13,386 nt of DNA from Paracoccaceae bacterium (GTDB lineage: Bacteria; Pseudomonadota; Alphaproteobacteria; Rhodobacterales; Rhodobacteraceae): NCBI GenBank assembly GCA_026982255.1, contig JALSHL010000188.1, forward strand, positions 1 through 13,386, read 5' to 3'. A program made the position numbers and the translations under genes. This document shows positions 6,653-13,386 of the stretch, one piece after another. Position 1 is the first letter of the stretch. Every line of letters begins with the position of its first letter. The notes beneath the pieces are model-generated. The model was not told where the DNA came from, did not search any database, and saw nothing but the letters and a program-made list of their open reading frames with translations.

Positions 6653-7785
6653 GCTATTTCGACGGTTCCGGCCGTGTTCCGACGGGCTTTGCCAAGGTGC
6701 TTTACCTTAACTGGCCGCTGGTGGTGCTGGTGGTGGCGGTTTCGGTCACCGGTTTCCTGATGCTCTATTCTGTAGCGGGGGGCAGCTATGACCCCTGGGC
6801 GCGGGCGCAGATGATCCGGTTCGGTGTCGGCTTCGTTGCCATGTTCGTGATTGCCTTCATCCATATCCGTGTCTGGCGGCGGGTGACGCCGATTGTCTAT
6901 ATCTTTTCGGTTATCCTTTTGATTGTGGTATACTTTTTCGGCACCGAAGGTATGGGGGCACAGCGCTGGATCAATCTGGGGTTCATGCAGCTGCAACCGT
7001 CCGAGGTGATGAAGGTCGCGTTGATTATGGCGCTGGCGATGTATTACGACTGGCTGCCGCGGGAAAAGGTCTCGCGCCCGTTCTGGGTGGCGGTGCCATT
7101 GTTGCTGACGCTGGTGCCGATGGCGCTGGTGCTGATCCAGCCGGACCTCGGCACCGCGATTCTGCTGGCGGCAGGCGGTGGTGTCGTGATGTTTCTGGCC
7201 GGTGTCAGCCTGTGGTATTTCGGGGCGGCACTGGCTGTGGCAGGCGGGCTGGTTGCCGCGGTGTTTATATCGCGGGGAACCTCGTGGCAGCTGCTCAAGG
7301 ATTACCAGTACCGCCGGATCGATACGTTTCTGGACCCGTCACTTGATCCGCTCGGGGCGGGGTATCACATCACGCAGTCGAAGATCGCGCTGGGATCCGG
7401 CGGGCTGTCGGGGCGCGGGTTCATGCAGGGACCGCAGAGCCGGCTGAACTTCCTGCCCGAAAAACAGACCGACTTTATTTTCACGACCTTTGCCGAGGAA
7501 TTCGGTTTTGTCGGCTCGATCTCGCTGCTGGCGATCTATACCGCCATTGTGGTGTTTGCCGTGGTTTCGGCCATCAACAACCGCGACCGCTTCGGTGCGC
7601 TGTTGACCGGTGGGCTGGGGGCGACGTTCTTTTTCTTTTTTGCCGTCAATATGGCGATGGTGATGGGGCTGGTGCCGGTGGTCGGCGTGCCGCTGCCGCT
7701 TGTGTCCTATGGCGGCACCGCTATGCTGGTGCTGCTCGGGGCCTTCGGCCTGATCCAGAGCGCCCATATCCACCGACCGAGGTAG
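6649..7785 (+). CDS. rodA: SEDS peptidoglycan glycosyltransferase RodA
   Basis: A multispanning inner-membrane enzyme that polymerises lipid II into glycan strands, paired with PBP2. Its 378 residues carry about ten hydrophobic helices. SEDS hallmarks include QRWINLGFMQLQPSE (105-119), the conserved QPDLGTA (164-170), and the extracellular loop FLPEKQTDFIFTTFAEEFG (268-286). Asp275 in that loop matches the position essential for polymerase activity in studied RodA proteins. A final VPLPLVSYGGTA (347-358) is the SEDS C-terminal signature. The ATG overlaps the mrdA stop (ATGA), with GGAG at 6638-6641. FtsW is the close relative, but the operon with mreBCD and PBP2 and the short N-terminus point to RodA. 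Confidence 0.96.
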   Translation: MSYFDGSGRVPTGFAKVLYLNWPLVVLVVAVSVTGFLMLYSVAGGSYDPWARAQMIRFGVGFVAMFVIAFIHIRVWRRVTPIVYIFSVILLIVVYFFGTEGMGAQRWINLGFMQLQPSEVMKVALIMALAMYYDWLPREKVSRPFWVAVPLLLTLVPMALVLIQPDLGTAILLAAGGGVVMFLAGVSLWYFGAALAVAGGLVAAVFISRGTSWQLLKDYQYRRIDTFLDPSLDPLGAGYHITQSKIALGSGGLSGRGFMQGPQSRLNFLPEKQTDFIFTTFAEEFGFVGSISLLAIYTAIVVFAVVSAINNRDRFGALLTGGLGATFFFFFAVNMAMVMGLVPVVGVPLPLVSYGGTAMLVLLGAFGLIQSAHIHRPR

Positions 7786-7788
7786 CCC

Positions 7789-8721
7789 ATGACCATTGCC
7801 CTGTTTGCCGATCGTGCCGAAAACTGGCAGCGGTATCGCGCGCCGCTGGAACGCGCTTTTGCCGAAAGGGGGCTGGAGGTGGATCTGGTTAACGACACGG
7901 ATGCGCCGGAAACCGTGGATTACATCATCTATTCCCCGATGGGGCCGGTGCAGGATTTCGCGCCGTTTACCAACCTGAAGGCGGTGCTGAGCCTCTGGGC
8001 CGGTGTCGAGAGGATCGAGGGGAACGAGACGATCAAAGTGCCGTTATGCCGGATGGTGGACGAGGGGCTGACCGGGGGGATGGTGGAATGGGTCTCCGGC
8101 CATGTTTTGCGGCATCATCTGGGCATGGATGTGCATATTTGCCATCAGGATGGCGTTTGGCGCAACGGTATCGTGCCGCCGCTGGCGCGGGACCGCAAGG
8201 TGGGTTTTCTGGGGCTTGGGGCGCTGGGCGCGGTCTGTGCGCGGGTGCTGGCGGGGTTGGGTTTCGATGTGGCGGGCTGGAGCCGCAGCGCCAAGGATAT
8301 GGAATTCCCGACGTTTTCCGGCGCGGCGGGTTTGCGGGAAATTCTGGGACGCTCGGAAATTCTGGTGCTGCTGTTGCCCGACACGGCGGCGACGCGGAAC
8401 GTTCTGAACAATGAAACGCTGGCGGTGTTGCCAAAAGGGGCGGTGGTGATCAATCCCGGACGCGGCACGCTGATTGACGATGATGCGCTGCTGGCCGCCC
8501 TGGATTCCGGGCATCTGGGCCATGCGACGCTGGATGTTTTCCGGCAGGAACCCCTGCCGCCGGAACATCCGTTCTGGGCGCATCCGAAAGTGACGGTGAC
8601 GCCGCATATTGCCTCGGAAACCCGCCCCGAAAGCGCGGCGCGCACCATTGCCGACAATATCGCGCGGGGCGAGGCGGGGCAGCCGTTTGTGCATGTTGTG
8701 GACCGCAAGGCGGGGTATTAG
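7789..8721 (+). CDS. ghrA: Glyoxylate/hydroxypyruvate reductase A-type D-2-hydroxyacid dehydrogenase
   Basis: Predicted to reduce glyoxylate to glycolate and hydroxypyruvate to glycerate with NAD(P)H in the cytoplasm. The 310-residue length equals E. coli GhrA (312). The Rossmann motif GLGALG is at 142-147, followed by WSRS (164-167), where basic or Ser residues suggest NADPH preference. The D-2-hydroxyacid dehydrogenase catalytic triad is visible as Arg225 (NPGRGTLID), Glu254 (DVFRQEPLP) and His273 (TPHIASE). The ATG lies 3 bases after the rodA stop, with GAGG (7779-7782) inside the end of rodA, so it is probably the last gene of the mre-rod operon. The metabolic link to wall synthesis is not obvious. 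The stop overlaps the convergent cobQ stop by 4 bases. Exact substrate preference cannot be read from sequence. Confidence 0.88.
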   Translation: MTIALFADRAENWQRYRAPLERAFAERGLEVDLVNDTDAPETVDYIIYSPMGPVQDFAPFTNLKAVLSLWAGVERIEGNETIKVPLCRMVDEGLTGGMVEWVSGHVLRHHLGMDVHICHQDGVWRNGIVPPLARDRKVGFLGLGALGAVCARVLAGLGFDVAGWSRSAKDMEFPTFSGAAGLREILGRSEILVLLLPDTAATRNVLNNETLAVLPKGAVVINPGRGTLIDDDALLAALDSGHLGHATLDVFRQEPLPPEHPFWAHPKVTVTPHIASETRPESAARTIADNIARGEAGQPFVHVVDRKAGY

Positions 8722-10163
8722 CGCGCCAGATCAAGGATCGTCTGCACGTCGAGGTGGGCTTCCAGATGGTCGGCGAGCGCGTCGAGGGTTTCCTCGACCG
8801 TATTCTGAAATGCGAGGGCCGAGGCGGGTGCGCCGAGGGTTTGCAAGAACGCCTGCCGGAAAGCGTCCGAGGCGAACAGCCCGTGGATATAACAGCCCGC
8901 AACCTGTCCGCTGGTGCTGGCCGCGCCCTCGGGCTTGCCGCCGATTTCCAGCCAGGCGCGCGCCCTGTCCGGCCCCGTGGTTTCACCGATGTGGATTTCG
9001 TAGCCGCTGACCGGTGCGCCGCTGGCCAGGTCGCGTCCCGTTACCGACTCCAGCGTCTTGTCCGGCGTCATCACCGTATCGATATCCAGCATCCCCAACC
9101 CCTTGACCGTGGTCGCTTCGCCCTCGATCCCTTCGGGGTCGGACAGGGTGTTTCCGAGCATCTGGTAGCCACCGCAAATCCCCAGCACCCGCCCGCCGCG
9201 CCGCAAATGGGCGGCGATGTCGATGTCCCAGCCCTGCGCGCGCAGAAAGGCGAGGTCGCCGATGGTGGACTTGGTGCCCGGCAACAGGATCAGGGCACAG
9301 TCGCCGGGGATGGCCTCGCCCGGTTTGACCATCTCCAGCGTCACCGAGGGTTCCAGTTTCAGCGGGTCGAGGTCGTCGAAATTGGCGATACGCGAGAGCA
9401 TCGGCACGGCGATTTTCACCGCCCCGCCCGTTGCGCCGGTGATGTCGAGCGCGTCCTCGGCCGGCAGGCGGGCGGCGTCGGGAAACCACGGGAGCACGCC
9501 GATGGAGCGCCAGCCGGTGCGGGTGGCGATTTCGGCCAGTCCCTCGTTGAACAGGGCAGGGTCGCCGCGGAATTTATTGATGATAAAGCCTTCTATCAGC
9601 GCGCGGTCGGTATCCGGCAGCACCGCATGGGTGCCGACCATCTGCGCAATGACACCGCCGCGGTCAATATCGCCGGTCAGGATCACCGGCACCTTTGCTG
9701 CTGTCGCGAACCCCATGTTGGCAATGTCGCCGCGCCGCAGGTTGGTTTCGGCGGGGCTGCCCGCGCCCTCGACCAGCACGATATCGGCTTCGGTTTTCAG
9801 GCGGTCGAAACTTTGCAATACGCCGTCCAGCAGGCGCGGTTTCAGGGTGGCGTAATCGCGCGCCGCCACCGTGGTCAGGCGCTGGCCATGCAGGATGACC
9901 TGCGCGCCGGTGTCTGTCTCGGGCTTCAGCAATACGGGATTCATGTCGGTGTGCGGGGGCACACCGCAGGCCAGCGCCTGCAAGGCCTGCGCGCGGCCGA
10001 TCTCGCCACCGTCCGTCGTGACGGCGGCGTTGTTGGACATGTTTTGCGGCTTGAAGGGGCGCACGGTCAGGCCGCGGCGGGTCAGGGCGCGACACAGGCC
10101 GGCCACCAGCATCGACTTGCCGACATTCGAGCCGGTGCCCTGAATCATGATCGCTTTGCTCAT
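8718..10163 (-). CDS. cobQ: Cobyric acid synthase (adenosylcobyric acid synthase, glutamine-hydrolysing)
   Basis: Amidates four carboxyl side chains of adenosylcobyrinic acid a,c-diamide, using ATP and glutamine, to give adenosylcobyric acid in the aerobic cobalamin pathway. The 481 residues start with a P-loop-like GTGSNVGKS (9-17) and the CobQ signature RPFKPQNMSNNA (35-46). VEGAGSPAE (131-139) follows in the synthetase domain. The C-terminal class I glutamine amidotransferase-like domain has GICGGYQMLG with Cys330 as nucleophile and CYIHGLF with His427. Length is normal. An AAGGGG lies only 1 base before the ATG, so ribosome binding looks suboptimal; an in-frame ATG at codon 6 would cut into the conserved start and is less likely. 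No other cobalamin gene is in the window, and I see no cobalamin riboswitch in the 60-base spacer upstream. Its stop overlaps that of ghrA on the other strand. Confidence 0.95.
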   Translation of the reverse strand: MSKAIMIQGTGSNVGKSMLVAGLCRALTRRGLTVRPFKPQNMSNNAAVTTDGGEIGRAQALQALACGVPPHTDMNPVLLKPETDTGAQVILHGQRLTTVAARDYATLKPRLLDGVLQSFDRLKTEADIVLVEGAGSPAETNLRRGDIANMGFATAAKVPVILTGDIDRGGVIAQMVGTHAVLPDTDRALIEGFIINKFRGDPALFNEGLAEIATRTGWRSIGVLPWFPDAARLPAEDALDITGATGGAVKIAVPMLSRIANFDDLDPLKLEPSVTLEMVKPGEAIPGDCALILLPGTKSTIGDLAFLRAQGWDIDIAAHLRRGGRVLGICGGYQMLGNTLSDPEGIEGEATTVKGLGMLDIDTVMTPDKTLESVTGRDLASGAPVSGYEIHIGETTGPDRARAWLEIGGKPEGAASTSGQVAGCYIHGLFASDAFRQAFLQTLGAPASALAFQNTVEETLDALADHLEAHLDVQTILDLAR

Positions 10164-10174
10164 GCCCCTTGCTA

Positions 10175-10195
10175 GCGCCCCTTGGCGGCGGGCGC
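10175..10195 (-). other. GC-rich hairpin between the decarboxylase gene and cobQ
   Basis: GCGCCC and GGGCGC (6-bp stem, 9-base loop) lie 29-49 bases after the decarboxylase stop and 12-32 bases before the cobQ start, read on the minus strand. No T-run follows, so it is at best a weak terminator. It may instead shape the cobQ translation start, because AAGGGGC occurs twice here, once overlapping the stem and once directly before the ATG. Confidence 0.3.
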
Positions 10196-10223
10196 AATCA
10201 CGCCGGACGATGTTGCAGGGTGT

Positions 10224-11360
10224 TCAGAGCGACAGAACCGTGATCCGTTCCAGATTGCCATAGCCGTTGAAGGCGGTCGTCACTCCGTTCACATAGGCGC
10301 CCATGCTGTGGATCAGGATGTAGTCGCCCTCCTGCACCGTTTCGGGCAACAGGTGTTCGCCGGGCAGAACATCGAGGGAGTCGCAGGTCGGGCCGAAAAC
10401 CGTCACCTTGCGTTCCGGCCCGCGTCGCGGGGTGCCGTCGGGGGCCAGAACCGCGTGGCGGCGCGCGATCGGCAGGACGGGGAATTCCGACAGACCGCCG
10501 TAAATACCGTCATTGAGGAAAAGCGCCCCCTCGTCGTTGATGTCGCGGACGCAGACGGCGTGGGCAAAGGCCTCGGCTACCATGGCGCGCCCCGGTTCGC
10601 AGACCAGCGCGGGGGTGTTTTCGGGAAAGGCCTGCGCCGTGCTGCGCGCGATGATGTTGAAAAACCGGCGCAGATCGGGGGCCTGCCCCGCCTGTTGCGC
10701 CGGAAAACCGCCGCCGACGTTCAGCCGGTGCAGGGTTACCCCCGCCGTGCGCGCGATTCGTCCGGCCTCGGCGATATACTGTGCCCAGGCGTCGGGATCC
10801 TCGCACTGGGTGCCGGGGTGGAAGGTGATCGAGGGGCGGAACCCCGCCTGCGCCGCTTGCGCCAGAATGGCCGCGGCCTTGTCCGGCTCCGCCCCGAATT
10901 TTGTGCCGAAGTCATAAACCGCACCCGCCACCGGCAGCTTGAAGCGGACGGAGACCTCGATCTGCGCCGGACTTCCCAGCGCGCGCAGTTTTTCCAGCGC
11001 CGCGAGGCTGTCCACCGAGAACGACCGCACCCCCGCGCCGTAGGCAAAGGCGTTTTCCTGTTTCGAGCGGGCGGGATTGTTGTAATGCAGCGCCGCATCG
11101 GGGGCGCGGGACCGGATCAGCCGGATTTCGTTGGGCGAGGCCACATCGAAGGCGCTGATCCCCGCTGCCAGCAGGTTGTCGATCACCGCCGGATCGGGGT
11201 TGGCCTTGACAGCATAGCTCGCCAGACCGGGGAAGGAACGGGCGAACAGGGCGGCGCGGGCGCGCAGGGTTTCGGGGTGGAAAAAATGCACCGGCTGTTC
11301 CGGACGGCGGGCGGCCAGATAGGAAACGGGTGAATTCCAGATTTCTGCGGAAATATTCAT
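10224..11360 (-). CDS. Type III-fold PLP-dependent decarboxylase, ornithine/lysine decarboxylase family
   Basis: Probably decarboxylates ornithine to putrescine (or lysine to cadaverine), feeding polyamine synthesis in the cytoplasm. The 378 residues show the alanine racemase-type barrel with PLP lysine Lys52 in YAVKAN (49-54), FHPGTQ (180-185) where the family usually has HVGSG or HVGSQ, the phosphate-binding GGGF (216-219), and EPGR (255-258). The C-terminal domain has FGPTCDSLDVL (322-332), carrying the active-site Cys326 and Asp327 of the ornithine decarboxylase group, and GAYVNG near residue 355. I chose ATG 11360 because GGGGAGAG lies 6-7 bases upstream; a GTG at 11411 would add 17 unconserved residues. 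The divergent Lrp-type gene is its likely regulator. Diaminopimelate, arginine and carboxynorspermidine decarboxylases are relatives, but CDSxD favours ornithine/lysine. Substrate is not decided. Confidence 0.85.
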   Translation of the reverse strand: MNISAEIWNSPVSYLAARRPEQPVHFFHPETLRARAALFARSFPGLASYAVKANPDPAVIDNLLAAGISAFDVASPNEIRLIRSRAPDAALHYNNPARSKQENAFAYGAGVRSFSVDSLAALEKLRALGSPAQIEVSVRFKLPVAGAVYDFGTKFGAEPDKAAAILAQAAQAGFRPSITFHPGTQCEDPDAWAQYIAEAGRIARTAGVTLHRLNVGGGFPAQQAGQAPDLRRFFNIIARSTAQAFPENTPALVCEPGRAMVAEAFAHAVCVRDINDEGALFLNDGIYGGLSEFPVLPIARRHAVLAPDGTPRRGPERKVTVFGPTCDSLDVLPGEHLLPETVQEGDYILIHSMGAYVNGVTTAFNGYGNLERITVLSL

Positions 11361-11414
11361 GCGGTCTCTCCCCTTTTTTGCCAGAATCCGGCATCGAGGC
11401 GACATTTTCACTCG

Positions 11415-11434
11415 TCATATCGGGTAAAATATGA
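11415..11434. promoter_or_regulatory. Candidate operator dyad between the decarboxylase and Lrp genes
   Basis: TCATAT (11415-11420) and ATATGA (11429-11434) form a perfect 6-bp inverted repeat with an 8-base spacer, inside the 114-base divergent intergenic region, which is otherwise AT-rich (GTAAAATATG, TTAACGAAATA). Lrp/AsnC proteins bind imperfect AT-centred palindromes near their own promoters, so this is a plausible shared operator. TAAAAT (11425-11430) could double as a plus-strand -10. No biochemical evidence is available from sequence. Confidence 0.4.
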
Positions 11435-11474
11435 GAAACTTCGGGCAGATTAACGAAATACCGGATGATTTGCC

Positions 11475-11906
11475 GTGGATGACACAGATAAACGCCTGAT
11501 CAATGCACTTGCCGCCGATGCGCGGGCCTCGGTTTCGACGCTGGCGCGGCGGCTCGGGCTGGCGCGCACCACCGTGCAGGCGCGGATCGAGCGGCTGGAA
11601 TGCAGCGGAGTGATCGCGGGCTATACGGTCAAGCTGGGCGCGGCGGCGCGGCTGGACCGGATCAGGGCGACGGTGCTGCTGCAGTTCGATCCGCGCAAGG
11701 GGCCGCTGGTGCTGCAACGGCTGAAAACCATTCCGGCGGTGGAGGCGGTGCATACCTCCTCGGGCCGTTTCGACATGATCCTGCAACTGGCGACGCAGAA
11801 CACTGCGCAACTGGATGAAACGCTGGACGTGATCGGCGCGATTGACGGGGTGCGCTCCTCCGAAAGCCTGATTCACCTGTCAACGAAATTCGACAGATCG
11901 CTGTAA
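11475..11906 (+). CDS. Lrp/AsnC family transcriptional regulator
   Basis: A 143-residue DNA-binding protein, typical of the family (about 150). The N-terminus DDTDKRLINALAADARAS matches the Lrp/AsnC opening. The helix-turn-helix spans about 20-45 (STLARRLGLARTTVQARIERL), followed by GVIAGYTV, a family signature (45-52). The C-terminal RAM/AsnC ligand-binding domain (about 62-140) contains VEAVHTSSGRFDMIL, where such proteins bind amino acids and assemble octamers. The start is GTG with only a weak Shine-Dalgarno; no in-frame ATG near it fits. It is divergent from the decarboxylase, so regulation of that gene and itself in response to an amino acid such as ornithine or lysine is likely. The ligand is inference. 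No terminator is evident before valS, 62 bases downstream. Confidence 0.9.
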   Translation: MDDTDKRLINALAADARASVSTLARRLGLARTTVQARIERLECSGVIAGYTVKLGAAARLDRIRATVLLQFDPRKGPLVLQRLKTIPAVEAVHTSSGRFDMILQLATQNTAQLDETLDVIGAIDGVRSSESLIHLSTKFDRSL

Positions 11907-11968
11907 GGTCTTTTCCTTGGGCCTTTGCCCCTGTATGACGGGCCGGAACCAAACCACAGGACAGACCC

Positions 11969-13386
11969 ATGGCTATGGAAAAGAACTTTGACGCGGCCGC
12001 TGCCGAGGCGGAAATCTATGCAAAATGGGAGGCCGCGGGCGCCTTCCGCGCGGGGGCGAACAAGTCCCGTGACGAGACATTTACCATCATGATTCCGCCG
12101 CCCAATGTGACCGGCGCGTTGCATGTGGGCCATGCCTTCAACAATACGCTTCAGGATATTCTGGTGCGCTGGCACCGGATGCGCGGGTTCGATACGCTCT
12201 GGCAGCCCGGGCAGGACCATGCCGGGATCGCGACGCAGTTGCAGGTCGAGAAAATGCTGGCCGCCAATCAGGAACCGAGCCGCGCCGAAATGGGCCGCGA
12301 GGCGTTCATCGAGAAGGTCTGGGAGTGGAAGGAGAAATACGGTTCCACCATTATCAACCAGCTCAAACGTATCGGCGCCAGCTGCGACTGGGACCGCAAC
12401 GCCTTTACGATGGACGAGAATTTCCACGACGCGGTGCTGAAGGTTTTTGTCGATCTCTACAACAAGGGCCTGATCTATCGCGGCAAGCGGCTGGTCAACT
12501 GGGACCCGCATTTCGAGACGGCGATTTCCGATCTGGAGGTCGAGAATATCGAGATCGACGGCCATATGTGGCACTTCAAATACCCGCTGGCCGGCGGCGC
12601 CACCTATACCTATATCGAAAAGGACGAGGACGGGAATGTCGTGCTGAGCGAGGAGCGCGACTATATCTCCATCGCCACGACGCGCCCCGAAACCATGCTG
12701 GGCGACGGCGCGGTGGCGGTGCATCCCGACGATGAACGCTATGCCCCGATTGTCGGCAAGCTGTGCGAAATTCCGGTGGGACCGAAGGAACACCGGCGTT
12801 TGATCCCGATTATCACCGACGAATACCCCGACCCCGATTTCGGCTCGGGCGCGGTGAAAATCACCGGTGCGCATGACGCAAACGACTATGGCGTGGCCAA
12901 GCGCAACAACATTCCGCTGTATCGGCTGATGGATACGCGCGGACATATGCGCAGTGACGGCATGGACTACGCCGCCGCCGCCTCGCGCGCCAAGGAGATC
13001 GCCGAGGGCGCGGAATTCGACGAGGCCGAGGTGGACACCATCAACCTTGTGCCCGACGCCTATCGCGGCATGGACCGGTTCGAGGCGCGCAAGGCGGTGA
13101 TTGCCGATATCGACGCCGAAGGCCTGATGATCATGGTCGAGGACAAGAAGATCATGCAACCTTTCTGCGACCGTTCCAAGGTGGTGATGGAGCCGATGCT
13201 GACGGACCAGTGGTATGTGGACGCGGCGAAACTGGCCGGTCCCGCGCTCGACGCGGTGAAGGACGGGCGCGTGACGATCATGCCCGAAAGCGGCGAGAAG
13301 GTGTATTATCACTGGATGGAGAATATCGAGCCGTGGTGCATCTCGCGCCAGCTCTGGTGGGGGCACCAGATTCCGGTTTGGTATGA
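11969..13386 (+). CDS. valS: Valyl-tRNA synthetase, N-terminal half (runs off the right edge)
   Basis: Charges tRNA-Val with valine. The first 472 codons are present of an enzyme of about 950-1000. The start ATG 11969 has CAGGA 7-8 bases upstream; a second in-frame ATG is two codons later. The class I Rossmann motif is PPPNVTGALHVGHAF, with HIGH form HVGH (52-55). The editing domain (CP1) contains TTRPETMLGD (237-246), which hydrolyses mischarged Thr-tRNA-Val, and GSGAVKITGAHDANDY further on. The window ends inside ISRQLWWGHQIPVWY, just after the editing insertion and before the KMSKS loop. LWWGHQIPVWY and HVGHAFNNTLQD distinguish ValRS from IleRS and LeuRS. Upstream, TTTTCC (11911) and TATGAC (11934) are a weak promoter candidate; I see no T-box. 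Confidence 0.96.
   Translation, partial: MAMEKNFDAAAAEAEIYAKWEAAGAFRAGANKSRDETFTIMIPPPNVTGALHVGHAFNNTLQDILVRWHRMRGFDTLWQPGQDHAGIATQLQVEKMLAANQEPSRAEMGREAFIEKVWEWKEKYGSTIINQLKRIGASCDWDRNAFTMDENFHDAVLKVFVDLYNKGLIYRGKRLVNWDPHFETAISDLEVENIEIDGHMWHFKYPLAGGATYTYIEKDEDGNVVLSEERDYISIATTRPETMLGDGAVAVHPDDERYAPIVGKLCEIPVGPKEHRRLIPIITDEYPDPDFGSGAVKITGAHDANDYGVAKRNNIPLYRLMDTRGHMRSDGMDYAAAASRAKEIAEGAEFDEAEVDTINLVPDAYRGMDRFEARKAVIADIDAEGLMIMVEDKKIMQPFCDRSKVVMEPMLTDQWYVDAAKLAGPALDAVKDGRVTIMPESGEKVYYHWMENIEPWCISRQLWWGHQIPVWY

Noticed and set aside
8754..10175. 473-codon plus-strand frame opposite cobQ
   Set aside because: CobQ motifs on the minus strand are clear; the plus frame is a composition artefact.
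10164..10223. Cobalamin riboswitch upstream of cobQ
   Set aside because: The spacer is only 60 bases and lacks the conserved B12-box elements.
11361..11411. GTG at 11411 as start of the decarboxylase
   Set aside because: A much better Shine-Dalgarno (GGGGAGAG) precedes ATG 11360, and the extension is basic and unlike the family.
11907..11968. T-box or leader attenuator before valS
   Set aside because: Only 62 bases; no T-box consensus, valine-rich short ORF or terminator. GGGC-CTTT-GCCC is too short to count.
11873..13366. 497-codon minus-strand frame opposite valS and the end of the Lrp-type gene
   Set aside because: Antisense shadow of valS; no motifs and no ribosome-binding site.

Overview
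The window looks like chromosomal core DNA of an alphaproteobacterium, most likely Rhodobacteraceae (Roseobacter/Rhodobacter group). Genes are GC-rich and use many GTG starts. Several proteins (MreB, CobQ, the PLP decarboxylase) resemble the versions I know from that family. The assignment is by recognition of protein sequence and gene order, not by a search.

Layout. Bases 1-287 are AT-rich (about 43% G+C by hand count over 1-240) and hold no gene I can name, only a low-confidence minus-strand frame running off the left edge and a 9-bp palindrome. Bases 288-2048 form a leucine-regulated unit: a short leucine-rich leader peptide, an overlapping attenuator/terminator hairpin, leuA (2-isopropylmalate synthase), and a hairpin after leuA. 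Bases 2243-8721 form one tight plus-strand operon, mreB-mreC-mreD-mrdA(PBP2)-rodA-ghrA, with junctions of ATGA, GTGA or 3-5 nt. It encodes the elongasome (MreB filaments, MreC/MreD, the PBP2 transpeptidase and the RodA glycosyltransferase) and ends in a glyoxylate/hydroxypyruvate reductase.

The operon collides tail-to-tail, sharing 4 bases, with a minus-strand pair: cobQ (cobyric acid synthase, 8718-10163) and, upstream of it, an ornithine/lysine-type PLP decarboxylase (10224-11360). Divergent from the decarboxylase is an Lrp/AsnC regulator (11475-11906). The spacer between them carries an AT-rich dyad that may be its operator. valS (valyl-tRNA synthetase) starts at 11969 and runs off the right edge inside its catalytic domain.

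I see no mobile element, CRISPR array, rRNA or tRNA, and no clearly novel multi-gene system. The points most worth a second look are regulatory: a probably leaderless leuA attenuator peptide, a two-codon ORF (ATG AAA TGA) overlapping the leuA start, the decarboxylase/Lrp dyad, and the terminator-less convergent overlap between the rod operon and cobQ.
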